From positions 29,865,820 through 29,929,819 of the forward strand of contig OY727096.1 in NCBI GenBank assembly GCA_963402885.1: 64,000 bases of DNA, given 5' to 3'. The notes beneath the pieces are model-generated. The model saw only the letters and a list, made by a program, of their open reading frames with translations, searched no databases and was not told where the DNA came from. The DNA is from Antedon bifida (taxonomy: Eukaryota; Echinodermata; Crinoidea; Comatulida; Antedonidae). Both the position numbers and the translations under genes were made by a program. Positions 10,795-22,900 of the stretch are shown here, in pieces (the stretch's first letter is position 1; each line of letters starts with the position of its first letter).

Positions 10795-11826
10795 AAGCCA
10801 GATCCAATAACTAGAGAGCGAGTTTTCATCCCAAACGACCCCATTTGAATTCATGCAATGCCATCTCGCCATATTTTAATGACAAGTTGTATTGGTCAGT
10901 TCTTAGCCAAAGTCAGTTCCATGACAAATGCGACCATTCATTTAAGACCCAATTAAGCCTACAGTACTTACCCCAAAGAAGGTATCATTCAGAAATCTCG
11001 CTGTATGTTTATGAATTTTATTTTCTTCGGGGAGTCTAGATTATTTACAGGAATGTAAAATAAAAAAAATGCTTTAAATTTGTTAACATTTTCTGACCAC
11101 CACCTGAAGTCCCTGCCCCTAGCTAATTAAGTACTATTCACATAAAATCTGTTAGGCCTACACCCGATTATCTGTGTCTTATAGTCCTATCCTTCACTGC
11201 TAGGAGCTATTTCATTGTACATTGTTATAAAATGTATAAATGGTACATAGATTTTTACATAACTGGCGTTTATACCTAGTGTGTTTTTGTGTGACATGCT
11301 GCATCAACCGCATTATAGCTTAATTTGTGCTCCTAAAAATGGTAAAGCGGTAGGTGGTGGTCGACGAAAAAGGTAACATTAAAACCAACATTCGATGTGC
11401 TTAGGTGGTCAAAGGTTTAAGATCCTACAGTAGTTGATTGAAGATCAATCAAATAACCATTATTTATTCACGGACTATTAACCGGTTATTTTTCTCTCAG
11501 CAAAAACAGGCCCTACATATTATTCCTTGTAGAAAAATGACAAATATTCACACCCGGTTATTTGGAAAGTTTGTGGCGAATATGAAAAGCCTTCAAATTA
11601 AGAAAAATAGGGATCTTATTTTGTTCATCAACTACAGTATTCAGATCGGAGCTTTCCATTGCTGTGCAGATAAATAAATTAATGTAGTGAAGTAAAGTTT
11701 ATACTGTACTGTTACTTTACAAATACAAAAAAACTGTACAACCAAAAAAAAATTAGCATATGAAATTTAATGAAATATGTAAATGTATATTAATGTTTTT
11801 TTTTGTTTTTTTTTACCATATTTAAT

Positions 11827-12035
11827 GAGGGTGATCCATCCAGCAATTGCTGGATGGATCACCCTCAGAGGTTCACGAGACAAACATATACAGAAGATGC
11901 TCTACATAAACAAAGTCTTATTACAAGTCTTTGGAAGTGGAGTTGTAATTTTGTCCTGACATGTTACAGGACTTGAACCCAGGACCCTTGGAGTGGTAGC
12001 CAAGCATCATAACCACCAAGCCACAACTCCACTCC
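11827..12035 (-). mobile_element. tRNA-derived SINE ending in a perfect 40-bp palindrome
   Basis: On the minus strand a tRNA-like head has an A box (TGGCTTGGTGGTTATGATGC) and a B box (GGGTTCAAGTCC). It is followed by about 100 bp of body. The last 40 bp (11827-11866) is a perfect palindrome whose half is GAGGGTGATCCATCCAGCAA. It is not a functional tRNA, because the head runs into unrelated sequence. Confidence 0.65.
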
Positions 12036-12606
12036 TAAAATACATTACTGGCCGTTAGGGTGTTGGTGGTGGGAGACAGGTTGATTTAAAAATGATTCAA
12101 TAAAAACATTTTAACAACCCATGTTCATTGTATTTACTGCCATTTGCATAGTCTCAGGAGACCACCCTTTGGGTTCCGCCATGCAGGGTTAAAATTAGAA
12201 TGTACAACCTATTATTTGATGTGTGTGGAAAATTTAATCAAACAAACTTGATTGTTCAATTCTGTTTCCATCCCCTTTCCATGTATTATTTTCATAAAAA
12301 GTATCTGTTATTTTTAATGTCACTTGTTAGTGACTTTTTAATTATTATTATATATATTATATACATATACTGTATTATTTTGTCTTTCTATGTATTGATC
12401 GTGTTATGGGCGACCATGTCGCTGTTGGATGATGTGGAAAATTTTAAAAATAAACACATTTTAAAAAATTCAAGAAAATGTTTAGGCTTTAGACTCTGTA
12501 GATTCTTGCTTTTATAAAATTGCTACATAAAATGTTTAATATAAAAATACAACAATAAATGCAACTGTTAAATTGTATTGGATTTAATTAAACTTTGAGT
12601 TGACAT

Positions 12607-12905
12607 CTCCCTCGCCATGGCAACAAGGTCACTATTATAGACCAATGTACTAATTTATTTATATATACATTAAAACGCTACTGATCACAACAAACTAAAC
12701 TTTGTAAGAGATCAAATTGCAATTTTATTTTTATTCAACATAATTGCAAATAAATTATTATAAGTACTTAAAAAATAATTTCAACAGTTCATAAAAATAA
12801 TAATCAATCCATGAACTGTACATATACATTGGTTTTTATTTCTTAATCATTTTTAATAAACGCAAACTCCAAAATGTGAAAATTAATAATGATCTACTGT
12901 CACAT
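12607..12905. repeat. Duplicated segment, copy 2
   Basis: Partner of the 9781-9960 segment, sharing 'ctccctcgccatggcaacaa', 'ggtttttatttcttaat' and 'cgcaaact' in the same order, with small indels. Confidence 0.55.
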
Positions 12906-13560
12906 TAACTACCCAAGGATCTTGTGAACCAGGCCATCAAAACGTAATGATTAACTGTTGGATTAACAGTTACCTGTTTAACTGTTGGGTTAACATTTAC
13001 TTCAGGATCTAGTGTGAACCAGGGCATTGAAAAGTAATGATTAACTGTTGGGTTAACAGTAACCCGTTTAACTGTTGGGTTAACATTTACTTCAGGATCT
13101 AGTGTGAACCAGGGCATTGAAAAGTAATGATTAACTGTTGGGTTAACAGTAACCTGATTAATTGTTGGGTTAACAGTTACCTGATTAACTGTTGGGTTGC
13201 AGGGGGTGCAACAGGTGCGTATGCACCGCCCCCCTCCCCCTCCCAAATTGCAAAAGGTCCACATTTTATAGGGTCTTAAAATAAATCTGTAGTGTATTAT
13301 ACATTATATTATGAAAATGGTCCAAAATATATTAATTCGCACCCACCCAAATAAAATCCTGCGTACGGCGCTGGGTTAACAGTAACCCGATTAACTGTTG
13401 GGTTAACATTTACTTCAGGATCTAGTGTGAACCAGGGCATTGAAATGTAATGATTAACTGTTGTGTTAACAGTTACCCAATTAACTGTTGGGTTAACATT
13501 TACTTCAGAATCTAGTGTGAACCAGGCCATTGCAAATCCCACCACCAGAACTTGCAAGAA
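12905..13560. repeat. 90-bp minisatellite interrupted by an insertion
   Basis: The unit contains 'ggatctagtgtgaaccaggg', 'aaagtaatgattaactgttg' and 'ggttaacatttacttc'. Successive copies are 90 bp apart (12991 to 13081; 13401 to 13491). The array is split at about 13198-13374 by unrelated DNA. Two minus-strand ORFs over it are repeat translations, with no domain and no conserved start. Confidence 0.75.
13198..13374. mobile_element. hAT-like MITE fragment inserted in the minisatellite
   Basis: It interrupts the 90-bp array. The ends read 'gcagggggtgcaacaggtgc' on the left and, on the minus strand from the right, 'cagcgccgtacgcaggattt'. This right end resembles hAT-superfamily termini (CAG-GC start). 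The left inverted repeat is poorly matched, so the element is old or truncated. Confidence 0.4.
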
Positions 13561-13744
13561 AATTTCATATCCTTAAAATAAGATTAAACATGCAAGTTTT
13601 AAAATAAAAGTAATAAACATAACAGATTTTTTTTTTAGAAACAATGGTTGACAATACTATTTAATTTGAAATGATTTTTCAATGTGAAGAATAAATTAAT
13701 TACATTTTTATGTTAAAGGCTCAGTGTTTTCTATATCCAAACAT

Positions 13745-14095
13745 ACTCCTTTTTGTTGAATATTCAACATTGTCAAAATGTTCAACATTGTCAGCATGTT
13801 CACTGTCAACATGTTCAACATTGTCAGTATGTTCACTGTCAACATTGTCAACATGTTCAAATTGTCAGCATGTTTACTGTCAACATGTTCACTGTCAACA
13901 TATTCAACATTGTCAGTATGTTCACTGTCAACATATTCAACATTGTCAGTATGTTCACTGACAACATGGTCAATATGTTCACTATCAACATGTTCAACAT
14001 TGTCAGTATGTTCACTGTCAACATATTCAACATTGTCAACATGTTCAACATTGTCAACATGTTCACTGTCAACATGTTCACTGTCAACTGTCCCA
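13745..14095. repeat. 15/33-bp minisatellite (TTCAACATTGTCA / TTCACTGTCAACATG units)
   Basis: Alternating units of 'ttcaacattgtcagtatg' and 'ttcactgtcaacatg' run for 350 bp. On the minus strand one frame stays open from an ATG at 14163 and reads HVDSEH/HVDNVE repeats before shifting frame. No splice context or domain was seen, so it is treated as repeat. Confidence 0.75.
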
Positions 14096-15854
14096 ACACC
14101 AGCACTCTGTAAAAAGTGTCTCTTGCACCTGCTCCGGTCTGGCTCTGGCAAATAAAATCCCATATTGGTGTTTCGTTTTTCATGACACTAAGTGTCTTGC
14201 CAATCCTTCTACTCGGTATGCATGTAAGCGCGTTGTGACAACGAAAATTCTAACGCTGTCCGCACAATCTGATGTGAACTGGAGTCAGACCAGAGCAAGT
14301 GTGAAAGACATTTTAAGGAAGCCAACGCTTTAAGACTTAAATATGTTCTTGAGTAAAAATTGCGCCCTCTGACAGCAAATCAATAAACAAAATTAATAAA
14401 TCTTTACAATTCCTACAATTGTTGATTACACCGACATCAGTGCGGTATTAACCATTTCTTTCGTTCAGTGTCAATAAATGTTCCACCAATTTCACTCCAG
14501 TAAATAAACATGGAAAAATACAGAGTAGTTTAAAAATCTAATTGAGTATAAGCAGTTGTAGCAAGTTTTGAAGACCAGAAATTGGAAGCCCATGTAAAAA
14601 CATTACATACATAATTAAAACTTACTCCCCCACAATTCATATTCAGGACTGTGGTTGCATGTGACATTATGAAACAGACAGCAGACATCTAATTATAAAT
14701 TTTTAGGCATTACAAAAGATAAACAACTTCTTATAACAAGATTTTGAGCAAGTCTGTAGCCAAGAATTCTACAGGGGTTCCTAGCACTATGGAGTAGGTG
14801 GAAAAAAGTGGAGGCTACTGCTTTAGGCTTAGCCTAGTAGATGAAATATGCTGTTAGAATTGGCCAAATTGCCATGCAAGCTTAGCCTACTTACTAAACT
14901 TGCGCTGCTGGTCTCCAGTGACTGTGGAGCTTGTTTGGGAGTTGTTTGAATTTGAACTCGGGCCACTCCACTCAAAACAAATCTGTTATGTAGGGGTTTG
15001 TGTTGTGTTAAGGAATAATAAAATACTCCTATTAAATGAAATTGGATTCATGATTGAAAAGATAACACTATAGAATATCATTAACTTTTAATAGTAAGTA
15101 GTAACTAAGTGCTACTTATGAAATTGGCTTTAAAATAATAAAGATAAAATATATAGATTATTTATTACTAATAATTTTGACTTCCTGCTCTAACTTTTGG
15201 AGGGCAAACATAGTTTTATTATTCATTTATAAATTTAACTTTTTACCTTCATTTTACCTTCATACCCTAATTGGAAAATCTCCATGAAAAATATGTTATG
15301 TATATCTATTATTTTAATATTGTATTGATATCAGTCACTATCTAAAGTCATTGTGACAAGTCCTACATAGTTTTATTATTTTCTTTTACCTTTAATTCTA
15401 TAGAAATGCAATCTATCAAAAATAAAAGTCACCATGTGTTACTTTGTGACATTTTTTGTGAGCGAAAACATTTTTTATAGTCCTCATGATGTCGGACATA
15501 AAAAGTACACTGCAATAATGTACAATAAAATACTATCTTGCACTATACTGTGTAAAATTGTATTTCATTCATACACTCTCATTACTAGTAATTATTTTCA
15601 CTTTCACAGCTCACAAAAATGGTCTAAAGGTTTAACAAGTATATTATTTTTAAACCTTCAAAAGAAGCCCTAAAAGACCTTTTTACCCCTTTTACACTAC
15701 CAGTAAAAAAGTGGAGTTGATCTGGAACTGTGTAACACAGGACATACCAGGACACAGAAATTGGATTCAACTGCAAATAGGATAAAACTCAACCCAGGTC
15801 ACTGAACCACTCGGGTAAGTGGACTGGACTGCATTCAGCATTAAGTTTAGTGGG

Positions 15855-15935
15855 GTTCATCTTGGAAAGAAGTCCTGTGTGGTTAATCTCGGTAAGAAGC
15901 CCAGTGTGGCTAATCTTGGAAAGAAGCCCTTGGAT
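15855..15935. repeat. Three-copy 27-bp tandem repeat
   Basis: The unit 'cttggaaagaagtcctgtgtgg' and variants repeat every 27 bp (starts near 15860, 15887, 15914). Open frames on both strands simply follow the repeat. Confidence 0.55.
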
Positions 15936-16948
15936 CGGATAACCTACAATTTCAAAAAGCCTAAGAAATCTTTTTTCAAGAAAAATAATAATATTTATAT
16001 TACATAAATCAACATATAATATAAAAGACACTAGACTGTAAGTGATATCAATTAAAAAACCCATTGGATATACTAATTCATGTTTTACGGTATTTGTGTA
16101 ACTTTGGTCCCATAATATTAGTGTTTTTAAGTGTTTACCAAAATAAATTAAAAATAATCATCAAACTGTTAAATCCAACAAAACTGTCCCATCTACAAAC
16201 TGAAGAAACAAAATATATAAAATAACTATAACCAAAAGAAAACAAAAATTTAGTAAATAATATACAGTGATTTTCCAAAAATATTTACATATAATGCAGG
16301 CTAGTAAGAGAAATATTCTCTTTCTTTATATATTTTAATTATATATAATTATGTATTTTTATTATATATATTTCTACAAAAAAATCAATTCAAAAATAAT
16401 GATTTTCAAAACTTGAAAATGTGAAGCACGCTCTGTTGTCCAGTGTTATTACGACAGAACAGTCAACAACTGCATCAGTGAATGATCTACGTATTTGAGA
16501 CATGCGTCATCGTACACTTGTACATGAAATGTGCAACTAGGCTGCAGTAGTATACACTATTTCACGGTAGTAAATTCTGCGGGCGTGGCTGTATCTTTAC
16601 ACGACGGATAGAAGTTGAAACTAAACAATGTTTTCCTTATTTTACTTCCAATCCATCGACGGAAACGTCTAGTAGTGAACCTTTTCACAATTGCAGAAAA
16701 TAGTTCCCTCATTGAATCGTTTTAGCTTAGTAGAAAATAAGTTTTGGATATGGCAGGTCACAGTGCTATAGTTTTTAAACCTGCGTAGTCAAGAACCAAA
16801 CTGCAATTTGAAGCAACCATTTCCACCATTAGTCCATCAGACACATGCATCAAATATGCCAGCTCCCCTTCAAAGTTCAAAGTTCATTCTAAAAGCTTTT
16901 GAGTGATGTCAGACTTCACTACGGCCAACATACACCAGGCTTGACTAT

Positions 16949-19900
16949 CTAGTGAACTGGTGGCTGTGGTGGAGGACCTCGTCTTACACCTAAAATAAAA
17001 CAATATCACTTTAATATCATTTACAATTACTATTGTGAAAAAAAAACCGAGGGTAAGTGATCAATTTCTAATACAATAATAAGAATGACTTGCTGTGGGT
17101 CAAGAGAGAATAGTATGTCAATTGAAGGATCAAATTGTGGGAAAACTTTACTATTAATAAGCCAAATCGTTATCTAGAACCTTGACTACCTCTGAATAGA
17201 TAGTTATCTCATTTGTGTGTAAATTAAAATTCCAAAAAGTTTAGGTTTAATACAGGGCAATTAGACTACTAGATTTATTTCCCTTTAATAAATTGATGGT
17301 TGAGTTATACTTTATTTTATGTACACAGCAAATCAAAATCGCCCATGCAGTAAAACTTTAGCCTACTGAAGGTGGCAAAAAATGACCAGAAATTTGTTGT
17401 TTGCAAAGCATGTACTTTCAACCAGCTGGAGCAGATCCAGGGGATGGGAGCAACATGTCCACCCTTACTTTTCGATGGCAAACACATAAATCATGTTTTA
17501 GATACCCAGAAACGAGTAGGCACCCTTGTGAATAGCTAATCCAGGTCACAGATTGCTTGTGAGCAGTCATTCACATGATTAAAAAACAGGTCACAGGTCA
17601 CAGCTGGTCATGATAGCAACTTGAAAAATACAGTGTGTGAACAGAGTAATTGTTCTTTTTATCAGGAAATCTTCTCAACAGTTAATGAAATTTTAAATTA
17701 AAACTTTTAAAACCAAGTTAGATCAAATATTGATTCGAAATAATACCCATCTACAAATATATTATTGTATTAGTTTAAAGTACATTTGTAAAATTTTAGT
17801 TTGTTATATTATATAAATTAAAACTTTAAAAAACCAGGTTAAAATAGAAGTGAATTTAGATAAAAAATTATAAACCATAACAAATTTGTTTTATGTTTAT
17901 CATTAGTAAAATGTAAGATGTATTAATAAAACTAATTATTATATCTCAAAATTATTTCATAATGCTTTGACAAAGTCTGTATTTCATAAAACAAAGTTAT
18001 TAAAGGAGAAAATTATAGAGGGGGCTAACAGCGGTTTTTTTCCTCCAATTTATGTAATGACTTAGTGACTTGACTTAATGATGTTCCACTGAGAAGTCCT
18101 CATATCAGACATCTTCAGCTGCTCCGCTTATTTCCCTAATGAGGATTTTCCAATGATTCCTATTCATTGCAATTTCTTTTAGGTTTTCTAAATCTGTGTG
18201 TGTTATAAGTCGCTGTCTGTTTATTTAGTTTCTTAAGATCGCGGCTTATTTTAGTGGGTGTTTCTTTTGGTTTTCCTTTAAATGTGTTGTAATTATAAAC
18301 AAATTTAAATTTTGTTTTAGTCATACAAAAGTCCTCTGTCATAAATGTCCTGCATTGAAAAAATTCACCTTCCCCATGGAATATTGTTTGGAACATACAT
18401 TCACCTTCGAATAAATGCCCCAGGTCGTTTATTTACATTTACATTTACATAGTCACGGGATACTACAGTATTACCAGTACGGTACAAAAAATACTTCTAC
18501 AAACATGTCATGTCAAAGCTAATGCAAATATTACAGTTATGTAATACAGTCATAATATATATACTTTCTTATAAGCATAATGTGCCTTATCATTGGCTGT
18601 GAAAGTATGGCAACATTGTAGTTATTGTTATGTTGCATAAAGCTCTGTCTACACTATCAAACTGGTTTGAAAAAAAAAGTGTGATATGCCCAAATATGGT
18701 AGTGATATGACATCATCATGGCCATATATGGGCACGTCACATTAAGTTTGATAATATAAACAGACCTTAAGGGGAAGCAAACTAACATAAGCAAGTGATT
18801 CTAGTTATTTAATCTTACTCTTTAAAAACTGTCGCTCCAATCAAGACACACATATTCCGCTTAATATGCCGATGATCTATTATTTTGTTATGGCATGGCT
18901 ATTAGGCATAAAGTGTGTTTTACCTTGTGGTATAGCACTAATTGATACACTTTCGTCAAACTGAACTTGTTCATATTAAAATTGGGTTTATGATCCAATG
19001 GATAGGGAGGTGCAAGTGTCTTTTGGGGACCTGTTTATACTACGAAACAAGGATCAACAATAAGTTGATAAATAATAAAACCGTATCATATGAATTGTTT
19101 TGTTATTGATTAAATGGTTATCTATTCTACTGTATGATGTAAACTTCTCTAAGAATTTTCTGTAAGAATGTATGTTTATCTACCGTAGCTAACTATTGTC
19201 TGTGGTATATACAGGCATTTACAGTCTTTTTACATAAGTTAAAAATACAATAAAATGTCAACATTAAAACTAATTTAGTAAAAAAATAGATGGACTAAAA
19301 AAGTAAAATTAACAAAACATGTGGAAAAGCATGCAAACTTACTATTATACATGCAATGAATGCACAAACACTAAGAACAATATAGATGCATGCAACATAC
19401 TGTATGGGTTACTGTTGGCCTCATTGCAAAATAAGTCACATCGCAAACAATAATTATCATCGCATACATAGATTCTAGGTCTCTGATTGGTCCATGGCAG
19501 AAGATAATTCCAACCAATCGTTTTGTCGCATAGATTGATAGTTCACAAATTATCAGGAGAAAAAGGTACTATCAAGTTTTTTTTTACTCAACGGTGTGTG
19601 AAACAGTAAATACGAACTCTACGGTAAGAAAGACTACGGTTCAATCAGCAAGCAGGTGTTCAAACACGGAAGAAGGATTATTGAGACTATCTTCTGTATG
19701 CATAATACATAATACATCATATGGGATCCTCCTAGAGTCAACCACCCTTCAGCAATACATAGCCTACTGAGGTGCTTGTAATAATGTTTTTATCGATTGT
19801 TTAATGGCTTTGGCTTGCCTGATTTCTAAATCTTAAATAATAGAGATTTTAATCCTCGAATCACCGTCTTGTTGGGACAGCAAACAGCTTTTTTTGTAAT

Positions 19901-22900
19901 TGATGTATATAGAACTACCTTCCCAACATTTACCCCTCATGGCCAGTAAATATTTGTATACTATTGAAAATAAAATATTTAAGCCCCAAAAAAGTTTTAT
20001 AGCACAGGTATCAATTAATAAATGAAAGCTTCAATTCAGTGGTGCCATAAAAACAAATTAAATATGCGCATATACATGATGCATCTGTATTCCATGGCAT
20101 CCACCGAAGATTTGACCCTTCTTTTAAAAAGATGTGACTAATTTTACAATGAGAGCTCGAAAAAAAATATATCAATTATTGTGAAAGCATGCACATAGAC
20201 GACGATGTAAAACTCACCGTTCATACCAAGTTCAGAAGGCATATACTCATCACTCATAACGCCTAACACATTGATAAAAAGTGATTCCCAGTCAACAAGA
20301 AGGAAATGTCATCCCACAAATGTATGCAATGTTTTGAAAAGAAGAGCACCATAGATGAGCAAGAAATAAATTCATTTTAAAAACCATTACCTTAGTTACT
20401 TTAAGCGACAGGTGTGCTCAAAGTAACGTACCGTACTCACTTGAAGAATATTGGGCAAATTATTGTGAAGCTTATATTACTAAAAAGCTTGTTTAAAAGT
20501 ATTAAAACACACTGTGAACTATCTGATTGGTTAATTTTGTTTTAGCCTAATTTAGTTTTGTAGCCTAATGGCTATGAGCGCTCACTGGCTAAACATAAGC
20601 AGCCGAAATGCAAATAACCATGAATGTTTTATATTCATAATAACATTCATTATTTGAATACTATTTAATAAATAATAGTTTTTTTAGATTGTTTTTAGAG
20701 TGAATTTGTGTTGTGTGATTTTCATGGGATAAAATTAACGGAAGCCCACAAAATGCCCATATTCAAACAAGTACGGTAGCTATAATAATCTATTAGGAAT
20801 TAATTGGGAGGTTCTGGACTACTTGATGATGGGTGCAAGGTAATACCCAAACAAAATAATATTAAAATATTTACAGAATTACTTATTGTATTATTAAACA
20901 CAAATTGAGCAAAAACAAATTTAAAATTTGTGAAAATAAGCAATCATGCCAAATAATTTGTTTTCAAAAATAAAAAAGTTTTAAATAATCTTTATTTAAA
21001 ATTTTAAAACAAAAATTAGTTGAAATAAAACAAAAAGTTGAATTAGATAATAAATAAAAACAATTTGCTTTACAATTGTTCAGTGAACCATGTCAAAGTT
21101 CAAACCCGGCTGACCGTTAATCCTGAAACGGCTAAATAGACAGATGGTAAAAAAAATGTTTAAATTGTATAAAAGAGCAAAATAAAGTAAATTAGTAAAA
21201 TATCGAATTAAAAGAATGTAATTATATGCACAAATTCTTATATATACATCTTGAAATGAAAATAATTTTACTCTCGTATACTTTAAGTAATTAAGGTGCA
21301 CTAAATGGTTATTTAATATGTATAATGTAGTTAGTCTACATACTGTATAGGAAGCACTAATAGTATATATGAATAGTATATGATGTACTTTTTATTGTAC
21401 AATACATGGTATGAAATGTTAGTCTAAAATTCAATCATTTAGTATATAGTATACAGTGATTGTAGGACTAGCACTAAATATGTATGCATTCTCATTAAGC
21501 TCCGTCTACACTATCAATCTAGTTTGATAAAACAAGTGTGATGTGCCCAAATATGGTAGTGATATGCATATATGGTAGTAATATGACATTATCATGTCCA
21601 TAGATGGGCACAGCACATTTTTTTGTCACATAAAGTTTGATAGTGTAGATAGAGCTTTAGGTATTGATGGGGCTAGTAGTGGTATAGAGAGTGCTATGAC
21701 TGAGAGAAACCTAGAAAACCAGCCAGGTACAGTGCTAGGCAAGAACATTGTTTCTTATGTCCCTGACAAATAAATAAATGAATGACTTTTATTTATTATC
21801 ATCTTGTTATCATTTACCAAAGGAGAAGACGTTTTATCATAAATTTGGTTTTAAAATGCTAACATTTCATATTAATACATTTTTAAACCCAGGGGTATCC
21901 TTAGTCTTAGTGACCTTTTAGATGGCAATTAATTGGGATTTAAACACGAAAATTAATGGGAATTCAAACATTCATTCAATTGAATCATTCTAGAATTTCA
22001 AAGACTAGTTTCCACTTGAAACTAAATTTGACCTTTGAACTCCCATCAAACATTTTGTAAACTGCAAAACCTCAGGACACCTTTTTTCTGGGCCCGAGTG
22101 TATCCACTTTACAGCAAGTTTAACTGTAATCTTTATCCCTTTTAACAAACATAGGCCAACCCTAGGCTGGCTTGCGGATTTTATAGGGAAACATTTACCG
22201 ATTGTAAGTATGTAACTGGTCAGAATTAAGTATGGTGCGGCTATATAACAATTTAAATAAAAACTAATTTCTACTGCTAGCTCTACATTTTTAGACAATT
22301 AATTTAAAGATGGTTTAAATTTAAGTAATACTATATGCATATATATATATATTATTTTTCCTCATCCAGTAAAATAGGCTATAGAAGCATTTATCATAAA
22401 ACAATCATGCACATAATACTAACTTTGTCTACTTGATTTGCTAGGATAGGTCTTTGCTGCACTTTTGTAAATTTCTGGTTGTGGTAAATCTTTTATAGAG
22501 CGGAATTTAAAACGACTTTCAAAAGGATCTGGAAAAAAAAATGTGAATGTATTAAGAAAATTACATTTTCAAATCAAACTTTATTCGTTCCAATTGTGTT
22601 GGACATACGGTACAAAAATAATTGTTTTTAAGTAAAAAAGCATTAAAATCTATATTTAAAATATTTCTTTTTTAAATTTATAATTTTTATTATTACAATT
22701 TACAAAATACTAAGGAACATTATAGTAATTGCATATAAAAGTATTGCATTGTTTAAAATCCGAATTGGTAGACTTAAGACCCATTTACACACCAGGGTGA
22801 TAACGGTCGACGATAAATAGATAAACATGCATTTTTCTTGGATAAAACGAAAGAAATTAGAACAGTTTTCGTTCTAGAACTATAGGATAATCATGTATGC

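Noticed and set aside
12905..13557. ORFs of 119 and 82 codons with VTVNPTVN repeats
   Set aside because: They translate the 90-bp minisatellite; there is no start context or conserved domain.
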